From Ananas comosus (lineage: Eukaryota; Streptophyta; Magnoliopsida; Poales; Bromeliaceae), in contig NC_033632.1 of the NCBI RefSeq assembly GCF_001540865.1, forward strand, positions 8,415,811 through 8,479,810: a stretch of 64,000 nucleotides of DNA. The letters are read 5' to 3'. Position 1 is the first letter of the stretch. Each line of letters starts with the position of its first letter. Below the pieces are notes generated by a model. That model searched no databases. It was not told the origin of the DNA and worked only from the letters and a program-made list of their open reading frames with translations. Positions 21,557-33,486 of this stretch are shown here, in pieces. The position numbers and the translations under genes were made by a program.

Positions 21557-24500
21557 TTAAGTGAATAGCAACTCCGATTTTTCGGAGAAGCCACGGAGTA
21601 GAGTTGGCTTCTGGTGCGTATTGGACTCCGTTCATAGCAGTCCAATAGCTCGTTTCAACCGGTTCAGCTATTCTGGAACTACTGGCGTTGATGGATTTTG
21701 GTTTTGATGCACGGATTTCGAGAAAATCTGATAATACGTGTTTTATATGTAATTGTGCGTGATATTTGGCCTTTTGGAGAGAGAGTGGATTTCGTCGCGA
21801 ATCCGTGGTCAATCGAGGTGAACCAAAATTGTAGCTTTGTTATCTCCGAGGTGCTGATCGCACTGGTGCGATCCGTTCGCAAATCCGACGGACGGATCTG
21901 CGGAGATCGCACGTTGATCGAGGAGAGGTCGGTGAGGGCAAAATGATATTTTCGCGAAAGTCGCGATATTTTATGTACCGTTTCAGGTGGGATCGCACGT
22001 GGAGGGGTGTTCGCGCGTTTTACACGCACTGTGAAGGACTCAGTTATAAATACTGAGGTTTGGTGGACTTATTTGCAAAGTTGCACCTTGGTATTTATAG
22101 CTCCTAGGGTTTTGATCCCCTAACCCTAACCCTAGCCAGCCCCCAGCTACCCTAGTCGCCCCTGCTACCTTCACCTTGCTCGCCCGCCCTAGCCACGCAC
22201 CCCCGGTCGCCGCCGGCTGAGCCCCGGCCGCCGCCGAGCCACCACCCATCTTTCTTTCCATCCCTCTCTCTATTTCCCTCGGGTTAGAGCCTGGCCGAGG
22301 CTGCAGTGCCTCTGGGTCCGTAGCCAGCGTCGTCCCGACCTCGTCGGAGTCTNTAGCCGCGCACCCCCGGCCGCCGCCGGCTGATCCCCAGCCGCCGCCG
22401 AGCCACCACCCATCTTTCTTTCCATCCCTCTCTCTATTTCCCTCGGGTTAGAGCCTGGCCGAGGCTGCAGTGCCTCTGGGTCCGTAGCCGGCGTCGTCCC
22501 GACCTCGTCGGAGTCTCCCCCGCCGGCCACCGACGCCCCGAGCCGCCCGGAGCGCCGCCGCAGCCGCTCCAGCCGCCTGCAGCTTCCCAGACCGAGCCAG
22601 GCCGAGGCAAGCTTGTAGCCCTTCCCTCGCGCCGCCGCCGCTCGGGGCCGCACCCGAGACATCCCTCCGACCTCCTGCAACCCTCCTCCGCCGTCCCCGA
22701 CCGGCCCCGGCCGCCGCCGTGGCCGCCATTGCCCGTGGAACCCGTGCCCTTGCTGTGCGGGCTCGGTTTGTTCCACAGCTGCCGCCACCGCTTCCAGTCG
22801 CCAACTGAGGTGAGCACCTCACTCTTCACCTCCCCCGCACCCGTTCCTGGCCGCCGCGCACGCCGCCGTGCCGCCGAAGGCCGGCCGGAGCAAGCTTGCC
22901 CCGGCCAAGCCCGAAATAGGGCTTATTTTGGACGAGTTTGTGTTCTGAGCTTCCCGAGTCTCCCTGATCTCTGCGGAAGGGAGCACGATGATCATAGCAA
23001 ATTGCTGATCATCGTGCTCACCTTAGATTCTGTCGGGGAGACTCCGTTCCGCTGTTTCGGCGGTGTCGACCCTGTCGAGCCTGTTTGGCTGCTGTTTTGG
23101 GTTTGCGCACGCTTATCCGGCGATCCGAGGCTATTCCTGATGCCTCCGGAGGTGAGCACGGTGATCGTTGGTCAGTGCTGATCACAGTGCTCACCTCACT
23201 TTGGATCAGCAGTGTCCGGTTACCCCTGTTTGGCGCGATCTTCTCCGACTGCGCGCTGTTCGCTGAACCTTCGGGTTGCTCCCGCACTTCCCACAGTGAG
23301 CCGTTGTGCTCCGGATCGTGAGCATGGCCCCCGGTACGTCGAGACCTGTCAGTACGTGTCTCGGCGAAACTTAGAAGTCGTCGGTTTGTGAGAATGAGTC
23401 ATAGAAGTCGCCAGATTTACATAAAATAATGGATTTTATGTAAATACAAGGGCTTTTGCGCAATTGTACGCCTTGTGGCTACTGTGGGCAGTGTGTATGA
23501 GTGTGTTTGACCTTTGGACTGATTGTCCATGATCTGATAGCTTTTGCGGAAATCGAAAAGTCGATTCCGGCACGTTTTTCGGCGAAATTCGCCGAAAGAA
23601 CGCGGTTTCGGTTCGGATTTCTTCCAACGTGGTTTGGTTATCCTGCAAATTGTCGCTGAGCCTTGTTGGCTTGTCACCATCATCATTTTGTGGGTTCGAT
23701 GATGATGGGTGAGCGACGGTGGGTTCCGGTGTCGAAATAGACACTTCCGGGAACCCGGATTCGTACAATTATCCGACAGTAATGGTGTAGTTGCGCTATC
23801 TTGTGTTTGCTGCCAAAACATCCAAATTGGAGTGTTTTGGGCAGCAGGTGACTCGTGACACGAGTTAGTGAGTTTCGGGGCACTTAGTGGGTCCCGACGG
23901 CGTCCCGGTGTGGTTTTCGGGACTTCCGGTGAGTTACGGGGATCGGTTTTGGAAAATCGATTTGGGGATCTTGTGTGGGGGTTTGTGAGTCTCGTGCTTT
24001 GGGTTAATGGATTGGATACTGACTTAGTGGATCTTCTTAGGTCCGGTAGATTCTGTGCGTACCCAGTGTTCCGACGCGACAGTGATAGGTGGGTGCTTCG
24101 AGCTGGTAGTCGGTGAGATCGTTTCACCCTTCCTCTGTTCGTTCATATCAGTATCGTAGTCTCTACATGTCAGTTGATTGTTTATCGCTTGTTTATCGTA
24201 TTCCGTTGATTGCATTTGTATAGTTGTGGATAGACATGTAGAGCAGGCTTACACTCGTATATTGCATCTCTGTGGACCTTGGGTCCAGGCAACACATCGA
24301 CTCTCTTGTCATGTGTTTCGATCTGGTTGATCGTGGTTCGGTGTTGTACGCCCTTGCACCTGGCTTCGGCCATGGCACCGGTCTCTTTTTGCCGGTTTTC
24401 GTTTGAGCATATCAGCATGATTTAGTCAAGCACTGTGTATTCTAGACACCAGGTTGGTTTTGGCCACCAACCAAGGGGTGTACGTATCCGGATAGGTCGT

Positions 24501-25668
24501 CGGTGACGCATGAATAAGCTCGCAGTGTTTGCTCTGTGACAGGCAACGCTTGAGGTCTGCGGACCAATATAGCAGTATCAGATTGGGTTGTTGTTTTGGA
24601 CTATTCACTTTTGAGGCATCTGTTAAGTTGAGTTTTTTGGTTACAGTAGTAGTTTCATTCTTGCTCAGTTATTATTCCTGTTCTATTACTACTGTAGTTA
24701 CCTTTTACATCATATCATGTTCATATCTGTTATAGCTATTGTAGTCTTCTTCATATATCAGCATCTATATTTGTTTATCTATCTCCTTTGGTTTCGGTGA
24801 TTACGGCTTGCCTTCGTGGCTCTGTCGTACCCACTGAGAAAACCATGGTTGCGGGTCTCACCCTCATTTTCCCCCAGGTGACATAGACGAGGAGTTGGAT
24901 TTTGGGCTCGACGAGCGGAGGACGATCTAGCTAGTCTGGTATAGCGATCGCCACCCTGTTGTTTATTTCTTTCCGCCTTTAGTAGTCATTTAAATAAATG
25001 GTTCAGTTAGATGTTTGAATGTTGTGATTTCCGTTATGCATGTTAGATGATCTTATGATTGTTTGAATGAGTTGGTTTTCCTCATATGCATGAGATTATG
25101 GATGTTTTATTATACATGAGATTGGAGTTTTCAATATGTGGTTTTGGATCCTTGGTTTCAGATTGGATTTATACGCTTTGCGGATTCTACCCTCCGAGGT
25201 TAGCTGGTTTTCAAATAGAGTTTCCGTATGGAAAACAGTTTTAAAAAGGTTTCGAATGGTTTTTATGAATGAGATGAATTAGAGTTTAAAAACAAAAGCT
25301 TCGTGTGGGAAGCACTTTTAAATAGGGATGATTGTTGTACTGTGCATTGCTCATCCAGCGCCTAAGGAGTGCTTAAGAGGCATGCATCATCTCTAAGGAT
25401 TGTTAGCTTGTATGAAAATGCATATCATTAATTGGTTGTTGATTGGTAATTGTAGGTTGTGGTTGTGATCCTGTTGTATCGTTGTACGCCGTGCAAATAT
25501 AAAGAGACTCTGTCCGAGTGGACAGAGAAACTGTTTGTGTGGGGGTATTACGTCACGTGGGCCAGGTGGAAAAAAAAAAAAAAAAAAGGTACATCTTCCG
25601 CGACTCTGAGTTTTCAAAATGGTAATGAATTTTCAAAATAGCTTTGAAAATCGGCCCCGGGGCGTGAC
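21554..25668 (+). mobile_element. LTR G2, 5'-truncated
   Basis: The end GGCCCCGGGGCGTGACA at 25652-25668 is the terminus shared with the other LTRs here. The start ACTTAAGTGAATAGCAACTCC matches the position ~145 bp inside solo LTR H, so about 145 bp of the 5' end are missing. Paired GTGAGCAC hairpins are at 22979-23022 and 23151-23197. A GC-rich, gene-like block at 22130-22900 contains a ~163-bp duplication with an ambiguous base at its junction. A pure A run lies at 25571-25587. No reliable gene was found inside. Confidence 0.8.
22190..22516 (+). repeat. 163-bp direct duplication meeting at an N
   Basis: Positions 22190-22352 and 22354-22516 are almost identical, and the single ambiguous base at 22353 lies exactly between them. 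This is what an unmerged contig overlap would look like. Confidence 0.85.
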
Positions 25669-25880
25669 ACACTTTCTTATTTTACTTTTTGAGGAAAAAT
25701 GTATGTAGAGATATTTATACTTAGAGACTTAAGGCCATTTCTAAATAGGCCCCTCAAATTTTTTTTACTTTTTTATTGAGATGCCCAACTTTTATTATTT
25801 TTTAAATTTAAATTTCATATTTACTTATATTAAAAATTTATCAAATTTAATAACTTTGCATAATTATTAACTATTAAGTA
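25669..25880. other. AT-rich spacer
   Basis: No gene or repeat boundary recognised; it lies between LTR G2 and the plastid-derived segment. Confidence 0.4.
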
Positions 25881-26299
25881 GTCAAGAGTACAGATTCTAG
25901 CCAATTGAAAGGATCTTCTGATCAATCCATAGATCATTTCGATTCCACTAGAAATGAGGATTCATAATATCACACATTGATCGATCAAACAGAGATTCAG
26001 CAACTAAAATAAAGATCGATTCTTCGGGATCCTTCCTTTCTTCAAAAGGAACGAACAGAGATAGAATCAGATCGATTCCCGAAATGCTTTTTTGGATCTT
26101 CCTCAATGTCCCGGCTATTCACGGAACGTGAGAAGCAGATGAATAATCATCTGCTTCCAGAAGAAATCAAAGAATTTCATGGGAATCCTATAAGATCAAA
26201 TTCGTTCTTTTTTCTCTGACTAATGGTCAGAACTTCATCTGGCTTCTAATTCTATATATTGAGAGGTCCACTAGAGATAAGAGATTTTGGAAGAAAAAT
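25881..26299 (+). pseudogene. ycf2: Nuclear copy of plastid DNA (ycf2 fragment, NUPT)
   Basis: The segment closely resembles part of chloroplast ycf2. Reading it in frame shows KSTDSSQLKGSSDQS, then [20 protein letters not shown], which I recognise from ycf2 of land plants. It has several in-frame stops (for example in the RNEDS and QQLK neighbourhoods) and small changes near the 3' end, so it is an old, non-functional transfer. Both ends are abrupt, with AT-rich nuclear sequence on either side. It covers about 420 bp of a gene normally near 7 kb. Ycf2 works in the plastid in protein import; this copy has no expected function. Confidence 0.9.
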
Positions 26300-26369
26300 C
26301 CACTAATTTTGATATATTAATATTAAAAATTATATTATATGATATATTAATATTAAAAATAATTTAATA

Positions 26370-27260
26370 TAGTTTTAATTGGCCATTTTGCATAAAAAAT
26401 TCGCTAATTTTGAGCTTTTGCAAAATTGGGTCGCCTTTTTCAATTTTGCAGATTCGGACCGGATTTTCAGCAAACTGACCAAAATACCCTTATTCCTTTT
26501 TCTTTCTTTCTTTTTTTCTCTCGTTATTTTTTTTCCTTCTCCTGATGGCGGCAACGGCGGTGGAGGCGGAGGCGGAGACGGCCTGCCTCGCCTCTGCTCT
26601 CACACCCTCGCCCTCGCCCTCGCCCTCGCCCTTACCTTCGCCCTCGCCCTCGCCCTCTCCCACCTCTCCATCCACGCCCACCTCGATTTTCTTCCTATTG
26701 TCGTTGAAATGGAGAGGGGGGTGAGGGTGTAGAAGGAGAAAAGAAGNCCCACCCTTCTAGCCTCCGACCCCGCTGAAGCCGCGCCGCGACTCTCCTTCTC
26801 CACTATGACACGACGACGTCGAGACGCAGGCTCTCCTCCTCTACCGCATGCCGGAACACCGTGACGTCGTAGGAGGCGGCGAGCTCGCCTTCGATGACGT
26901 CGTGGTAGTTGTGATAGAGGCAAGGGAGAGGTCGTGACAAAAAAAATTATAAAGAGAAGAAATAAGAATAATAAAAATAAAAACAAAAAGTATTTTTTTC
27001 CTACAGAAAAGATAAAAAAAATTGTAGAAGAATGAAGAAGATGATGAAATTGCATTGTTAAAATAAAATTACACTATTTTTAAAAAAATTGCGCTATTTT
27101 AAGTAAAAGTTACACTCTTTGAGACAGAAATTATACTCTTTGAAATGAAAATTACACTTTTTAGACCAAAGTTGTACTATTTGGATAAAATTTACACCAT
27201 TTCTCCTTCCCATCATCTTCCTCCTTTTTCCTCCTACTTACATTATTTCTCTTTCTATCC
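26370..27260. mobile_element. Non-autonomous element copy M-a with GTGCAATTT-type minisatellite
   Basis: The outer sequence at 26378-26490 (TGCATAAAAAATTCGCTAATTT ... CAGCAAACTGACCAAAATACCC) matches 36645-36755 in inverted orientation. Inside lies a GC-rich part (26530-26925) with a (CCCTCG)n tract near 26600-26662, and an AT-rich minisatellite at 27056-27205 with units like AAATTACACTTTTT about every 20-22 bp. The GC-rich minus strand reads YHDVIEGELAASYDVTVF near 26850-26920, perhaps another captured fragment; I do not recognise it. One ambiguous base is at 26747. No transposase or clear target-site duplication is visible. Confidence 0.6.
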
Positions 27261-27263
27261 CCG

Positions 27264-27800
27264 TCAGAGCCGCGAGGCCCTCGACCCCGCCCTCCCCTCA
27301 CCGACCGTCTCATTGGCGTAGAGGGCGAGGGCGGTGAGCCTGCTGTCGATGACCTGGAGCTTCTCGAGGTGGACCTCCGCGAGCGCCAGGGCGGCGGTAG
27401 GGAGCGCCTCGGGGAAGGGGTCCCAGCCGCCGGAGCAGCAGAAGAGCTTGAGGCTTTTCAGGTTGGGGGCGCCGAGGATGAGCAGGGCGAAGCACTGCGC
27501 ATTGTACAGCTCCTTGAAGCAGATGGATCGGAGCGAGGACGAGGTTGCGTTGCCACCTGCGTTGTCATCGTTGTCGACGAGAAGGAGTGGGGAGTCGAGG
27601 CCGCGGAGGCGCTTGAGGGAGAGCTCCTCGAGGAGCGGGCATCCGCGGAGGATAGCGAGGGCGCCCGAGGCGCCAAAAGAGCAGGAGGCGACGGAGGGCT
27701 TGCGGAGGGCCGGGGTGGCGACGGCGAGGCCAAACATGTCGGAGTCGGAGAGCGAGCGGAGGAGGAGGAACTGGGAATGCTGCGGAGCTCGTGCTTGATG
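27264..27800 (-). pseudogene. Captured fragment of an F-box/LRR gene (VFB/SKIP2-like)
   Basis: About 157 residues on the minus strand match the leucine-rich-repeat part of the VIER F-BOX / SKIP2 family: ELSLKRLRGLDS, SSSLRSICFKELYNAQCF, APNLKSLKLFCCSGGWD and AEVHLEKLQVIDSRLTAL, in the order of the family. The proteins are normally over 500 residues with an F-box near the N-terminus that joins SKP1 in a ubiquitin-ligase complex; here the F-box and the rest of the repeats are absent. It stops at SRASRL, where it meets repeat sequence. It is high in GC, unlike its AT-rich surroundings, which fits a captured gene piece inside a transposon. Confidence 0.75.
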
Positions 27801-30009
27801 CTTGCAATTAATTTGTGTGTATATACCAAGCCCTTGGTACTATTGAGTTTTCGGCCGTTGGATGAAAGGATGTGCGGTTAGGATGATAGTGGTCCTCGGT
27901 TAAATTAATAGTGGTCCCCTAGGGTTGAATGGGTGGTTGGTTTAATAGTATAATCTAACGGGTGTAAATGATCAAAGGGTAGATGTCACGCCCCGAGACC
28001 GCTACCAATTTGGTCCGGTCCGGGCGCGTCGAACAAACGCCGAACGGACAGGACCTCCCCTGTCCGCCTAAGGCTAACCAACTGATCATGTATAAGAATT
28101 TACCCAGGAATCAATTCATAAATACACGATCACAAGGAGCACCACCAGTGCAAACAACTAAGAGCAAGATACAAGTATGAAACATACAAATAGATAAAGA
28201 GAGAAGGGTTCTATCTATTACATTCATTCAACTTAATACATTTAGTTACATCTTTTACATTCTTCCAAAATATAAATATAAGCACTCAAACCTCACCCTA
28301 TACAACATCTACTCTCGAACATAACTACAGGGTGGAACTAATGCAAAATAGGTGGATAGCTAATGCAACTAGGGCGCTAAGCCCTTATCGCGATGCTCGC
28401 GCTCGCCGGGGACGCCCAAGCTCGAACCTGAAAAGAGTGGGGTGAGAACTATCTTTCATAGTTCCCAGTGGGTTCGGCCGCCGACTCCGCCGGTCTCCCC
28501 ACTAGGTCCAAGTGGGCATAGGTAGATAAACAGATAGATAGATAGATAGATATAAAAGCTGTAGAAACAGATAGTAAGCTGCTCTACAGTGCCCGAATCA
28601 TGAATATAATGGATGCATGAACAATGAAATAGATAACCAACTAGCCCTTCATATGTCCAAGAAGTAAATCTATTTACTCGTTCATTAACCTCGTGGCTCA
28701 TTCGGGATTCCACCCACTACTCATATAGCCGTCTCGATGCTATGAATTCGAGACCGTCTGCGGGACCCCACATAGGCTATCCCTCGGGACCCGAAATAGG
28801 CTATCCCTATCCCACGGGACCCCACATAGGCTATCCCTCGTGACCGACTCCGGAGCGCACTACTTGTGTGGAGCGACCATCACAAGTTGGGAGCAGACAA
28901 TGAGTATGATCCAATTCTCCCACCTCAAGGGTGCCCTATCTTCTAGGGTTACTGTCACCATAGTCAATGGGTTTCATACACGCTACAACTCATACATGCC
29001 ACTCGTTTTTTGGTTATTAACAACTAGATGCCACTCGTTCCTTTGTTTACTAACAACTAGATGTCTCTCGTTCTCTGTTTATTAACAACTAGATGCCACT
29101 CGTTCTTTATTTCAACTATTGCATCGTTTTTTCACTGCTGCACTATAGGATCACAAGTCTTGACCCAATCCTCATCATCCCCTTTATACAGCACTAATGC
29201 ATAATCTGATATCAGCTAGGAAACATAAGGAAAGGCAATTGCATAATTATCCTACAATGCATGTGAACACAGGATGCAAGATCTCAAAGTACTAAGACAT
29301 AAAAGGGAGCCCGATTGGTTCGGGATGGACACCACCCACCTCTTGGTGATGCCGCGACGATAGAAAACTCGACGCTGCGGTCTTTGCACGTCGCTTCAAC
29401 TCCTCGGGGCGAAGCGAGCCCTCAAGTACTCGTTTTGGCGATAACTCCGCATTCACTCGTCGGATCGACGAACCATCTTCGCCGACGCATTCCGAGACCT
29501 AGCAATTTGGTTTGCGACCCAGTAAAATAGATCAAAACCCTCGATCTCCAAGAATCCCAAATCCATGCCCTAGAATGGCAATGAGGGGGAAATCCGTGGT
29601 GCGAGCTTCAAATGCGAGCTCGAACCTTCTATTCATCTCCACTTGGTTCCATTCGAACCATTTCTAAACAATAAAATCCCCAAACCCTAAAAACACCATT
29701 AGAGGATTTAGGGCTTACCTCCAAACCAAGCTCCAAGCTTGCTCTAGCTTGAAGGGAAGAGAGAAAAAGATCTTCTTCTTCTTCTTCTTGGTCTTCTCCT
29801 TCCACTTCTTCTTTTTTTCCTTCCTCTCCTTCCTCTCCTTCTTCTTCTCCTTCTTCTTCTTTCTAGAAAGAGAGAGGGAAGAGTGTGAGAGGTTAGAGAG
29901 CAAATGAGAGAGAGAAGAGGTCCCCCAGCCTCTATTAAAGGCCATTTTGCAGATAGCCCCCTCAACTTTTTATCTTCTGAATCAGCCCTCTCTCGGCATT
30001 TTCGCAGTG

Positions 30010-30305
30010 AGGGACAGGTCCCAGCTCGGGGAGACCGGTCCCCGAGAGCCTTCCATCTCGGGCAGAAGAATTTCGCGTTCGGGAACCGGTCCTTGCCCGA
30101 GAGACTGATCCCCGGGAGACCGGTCCTTGTCCGAGAGACCGGTTCCCGAGAGTTGCGTTTTCGGGACTTAGCCAAATTTCGGCTATTTTCGCTGGGCCAA
30201 CGTACGGGGACCGGTCCTTCACTGCCAGGGACCGGTCTCATCAGAGACCCCCGCAGCCCAGCTTGATGGGATCGGTCCCTCCCTGCCAGGGACCGGTCCC
30301 CGAGA
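30010..30305. repeat. ACCGGT palindrome cluster in LTR D
   Basis: About seven exact ACCGGT cores plus two decayed ones (ACAGGT, ATCGGT), in contexts such as GGGGAGACCGGTCCCCGAG and GAGACCGGTTCCCGAGAG. Arrangement and spacing match the clusters in LTRs A, B and C. Confidence 0.9.
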
Positions 30306-30604
30306 GCATTTCTGCTCCAGTGCAGATTTTGCACTGGTGCTCCCGTGGACCTTTCCTTAATACGTTTCAGGCATTATAATCACCTTTGGACTTTCCGAAG
30401 CCTAGGGCTGGCAAATGAGCGAGCCGGCTCTCGTTCGACTCGTGTTCAACTCGATATTTGGCTCGCTCGAGCTCGATTCGAAATTAAATGAGCTGAGCTT
30501 GAACAAAAAAAAGGCTCGAAATTCATTTCAAGCCGAGCTTGAGTATTACTCGGCTTGTTCGAATTAGGCTCGAAAAGCTCGAAAAGCTCGAATATATATA
30601 TATA

Positions 30605-31116
30605 GTAGAGCTACTATACTATCGAAAGTATACAAATATGGTGCTTTCAATTTTTTAATTCTTAGATCAATCCCTTTAATCGTTTCTTATCTTTGGATTA
30701 ATATTATTATTACCTTGTAGGGACCACTCAATCCTAAGATAGCGTTTGGTTAGGGGATAGGGATAGGAATAGGCTCTTATCCCCCCTTTATACCCAAACG
30801 TTAATTTTTTATTCGAAAATAGTAATTCTTGGTTATCCCCACCAACACCTCTATTTTTTATATAAAACTATCTAAAATTGTTCTTAACTCCGGGAATAAC
30901 CCAATTTTCATCCAAACACTATTTTTCTTATCCCCATATTTGTACATATCCCTGTAATAGCTAGTTCTTACTTATACCCGAACCAAACAGTACCTAAGAG
31001 TATTATTTAATCCTAGGGGAGACCGCAATCATCCCAACCATACAATTTTTAATCAAAGGGTCAAAAATTCAAAAACATCAAATCCTCTATATTTTCGATA
31101 GCATAGTAGTTCTACA
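30605..31116. mobile_element. (TA)n-flanked MITE M2, nested in the hAT element and itself interrupted
   Basis: The left end GTAGAGCTACTATACTATCGAAAG and the right end ATTTTCGATAGCATAGTAGTTC are near-inverted, flanked by TATATATA on the left and TATAAATATA on the right. Internal words (CCTTTAATCG, GGGACCACT, CATCCCAACC) are reverse complements of the family M consensus. The MITE at 30740-30992 splits it. Confidence 0.75.
30733..30999. mobile_element. MITE with GCGTTTGGTT ends, innermost of the nest
   Basis: The element at 30740-30992 has ends TAGCGTTTGGTT and AACCAAACAGTA. CCTAAGA flanks it on both sides (30733-30739, 30993-30999); an eighth flanking base differs. Length about 253 bp, no coding capacity. 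A hAT origin is inference from the duplication length. Confidence 0.75.
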
Positions 31117-32145
31117 CTATGCTATATAAATATAATCTATTTTAATAATATATAGGTTGAGTGAATAATGTGAGTTTAGTTAAAATTAGGCCAATATTGT
31201 TGGCACATAAAAACAAACCCAATAGACAAATAAAAAAGCAAACTTTTACTAAATTTATATATTTTTCCTTTCTTTCTTTCTTTCTTTCACAGAGCTCTAA
31301 ATTTTCAATATGTTTCTCTCTTTCTCTTTTTCTATCTCTCACCCTAAGTGGCCAAGCCGGAAGCCCTCTAAGTTACCAAGTAACATCATATGCCCACTGT
31401 TGCCTACTTTGCTATTAATTGGTATGCTTGAGAAAATACTAGCATAATATTTTTAAATAGTAAAAATTATTATTCAATATAAAATTTTAATTTTAGCTTA
31501 CATAATTGCGATAGTTTAATCGCAATATTTCTATCTATATATTATTTATTTTTTACTGCATAAATAACAAATGAATAATATAGAGATGATGGCGGAAAGA
31601 AAAGACATGTAAGGGCTGAAAAATTAGATATTCAACTCTAAATTATATTTTGCATATTTATAATACTTATATTTCATATAATTATTTTGTACTTCGAACT
31701 ATTAAACATATTTTTTTAATTAAATTATAAGAAAAATGTTCTATACAATTAAAACTATTGCATCGTATAATTATGTTGAGAAATTTCAAGCGGCTCGTTT
31801 AGGGCTTCGAGCTCGCTCGGACTTGAATTAGGCCTCGGCCTCAGAGCATCGGCACGAAAATTAATATTCAATCCAAGCTCTGAACTTAAGATTTAGGGCT
31901 TCGAAATTAATTTTCAAGCATGAATTTGAGCTGAGTAAGCCGCGTCGCAGCTTACGCTCGTTCCAGAGCCCTACGAACCTTACACTCGAGTAACACAGTC
32001 AGCATCCAAGGAAGTCTAAGATTCTCGGATTTCGAGAATTCACTTCCTTACAGTAGATAACGGTTAGATTCCTTTAGAAAACTTCAATTTAGTACAAGGT
32101 CGGCTTGCTACTATCGATAGTAAGTAAGCGGACTCTATGATATAT

Positions 32146-32781
32146 TTATATTTGGGCAATTGCTTATATACCCTTGAAAAGTTCGCTGACTTTCCGATTT
32201 AGTGCTCTCTAGAAGTGGTAATATTAAAATAATCTTTCTCTACTGTTCCTATAATATTCTAATATACCCCTTAGAGTTAAAAAATCTGGTATACATTAAC
32301 TCCGTTAATCTCTCGGTAAAATTACTTTTGCCTGTTCGAAATATACCTGGGTCCGACCGGATCAGGGCTGTACTTTGGCTTGTTTATCCTTAGAGTCAAG
32401 GGTACGAAAAATATTTGTTGTACTTTTTGTGGTCTTTTCCATGATTACCCCTCGTACGCGGTGGCGCATTTTGCTTATGTTGCCCTTAAGTTAAGGGCAA
32501 GAAATTGGGCATTTTGTATTTTTTGAGACTGTGCATATAGTTATAGACTCGGAACTACTAAAAAAGCGTTTAACCCATAGTTAACTTAATTAGGAGATAA
32601 CTGCGGGGCGGGTATTTTGCAATAACGGTGATAGAACATATGAGGGGTATTTAGAAAGAAAAAAAAGTAGGGGTTAAACTCGAATATTGTTGAAACGTGA
32701 TGGAGGGGGGGGTATATAGGGCCAGATTAGTCCAGTTATAGGTATATATAATATATATATTATAATAAATATATATATATA
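32146..32781. other. Unclassified repeat-like AT-rich segment
   Basis: No gene. The left side has GCTTATATACCC and the right side GGGGTATATAGGGCC, roughly inverted, so the ~590 bp between may be a further MITE. The rest is AT-rich. Confidence 0.35.
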
Positions 32782-33310
32782 TAGTATAGTATGATAGTCC
32801 GGTACGAGAGTGCTTGTAAAAGCACAACCACTTGGTGCTTGGTAATTTTCTACTTATTAGATTCTAACGCATTTGCATATTTTCACCCGTTATTAGATTA
32901 TACTATTCAACAAACAACCACTCACACCTTAGGAGGCCACATAGCCTTAAACCGCACATTCCCTTTAATCCAAGGGTCGAAACTTACAAGCACCAATGAC
33001 TTGGTACTTTTAAAAAAGCATAGGAGCTCAATTATATATATATATATATATATAGTCCGGTTGGGATACTATTCGATAGCACGAACATTTTAGTGCTTAT
33101 TAATTTTCTGCCGTAGATTATACCATCTTTTATCATTTTTCATTTGTTTCGATTACACTCATCTTAACAATCACCCACTCAACCCTTAGGACGGGGGGCG
33201 AACCATCTCATCCTAACCGACATATTTAATCCAAGTACAGAAAACTTAATAGTTACGGAAGTCACATAGTGCTCCATAATAGTTTCCAGGGACCTTAGTT
33301 CTTGGTGCTT
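32782..33310. mobile_element. Two adjacent (TA)n-flanked MITEs (M3, M4)
   Basis: M3 (about 32782-33032) and M4 (about 33053-33310) are separated by a pure (TA)n tract. Both read as the reverse complement of family M: ATTATACTATTCAACAAACAACC, CCTTAGGA..CCAC, CCGCACATTCCCTTTAATCCAAGG in M3, and diverged equivalents in M4. Each starts just after AGTCCGG. Confidence 0.75.
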
Positions 33311-33486
33311 ATATATATAAATAAATATTATTATAGAGAGAGAGAAGATGGAGAGAGAGAGGTGAAGGTAGATGGATTGAGAGGAGAGAGAGGAGAGGAG
33401 GGGCTGCTGGGGATTGGGAGGAGGGAGAGAGAGAGAGAGGTAGGGCTATATATATATAAATATATATATAATGATATCTATATATA
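33311..33486. repeat. GA-rich and TA-rich simple repeats
   Basis: GAGAGA and GGAGGA runs followed by (TA)n; nothing else seen. Confidence 0.8.

Larger units (their letters stand above)
30403..31973. mobile_element. Non-autonomous hAT-type element nested in LTR D
   Basis: The inverted ends are TAGGGCTGGCAAATGAGC at the left and GCTCGTTCCAGAGCCCTA at the right. The arms are rich in GAGC/GCTCG words (for example AAAAGCTCGAAAAGCTCGAA). The flanks carry an imperfect 8-bp duplication, CGAAGCCT versus CGAACCTT (6 of 8), as expected for hAT. Comparison with LTR C confirms that the LTR sequence is continuous across the insertion. No transposase is encoded. Confidence 0.8.
27979..32057 (-). mobile_element. 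Solo LTR D with 5-bp target-site duplication and nested elements
   Basis: The LTR runs 27984-32052: TGTCACGCCCCGAG at the left and CACTTCCTTACA at the right, so on the minus strand it starts TGTAAGGAAGTGAATTC, the same start as LTR C. GTAGA flanks it on both sides (27979-27983, 32053-32057). Without the hAT insertion at 30403-31973 it is about 2.49 kb. An ACCGGT palindrome cluster lies at 30010-30305 and a CT-rich tract at 29760-29890. The conserved CGGCCGCCGACTCCGCC block is near 28475. No internal retrotransposon genes are present. Confidence 0.92.
27821..32145. mobile_element. (TA)n-flanked MITE M1, split by solo LTR D
   Basis: The left part (27821-27983) reads CCAAGCCCTTGGTACTATTGAG, GGATGTGCGGTTAGGATGA, GGTGGTTGG and ATAATCTAACGGG, the consensus of the MITE family M in this window. 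The right part (32058-32145) resumes with TAACGGTTAGATT and ends CTACTATCGATAGTA...GCGGACTC. Rejoined at GTAGA it would be about 250 bp, the family length. Confidence 0.8.

Noticed and set aside
21546..21812. 88-residue minus-strand frame as the gag end of the Tat element
   Set aside because: It lies inside LTR G2, which matches solo LTR H there, so it is antisense LTR sequence.
29744..30334. Arginine/lysine-rich frame over the ACCGGT cluster
   Set aside because: Low-complexity translation of a CTT/CTC tract and the palindrome repeats.
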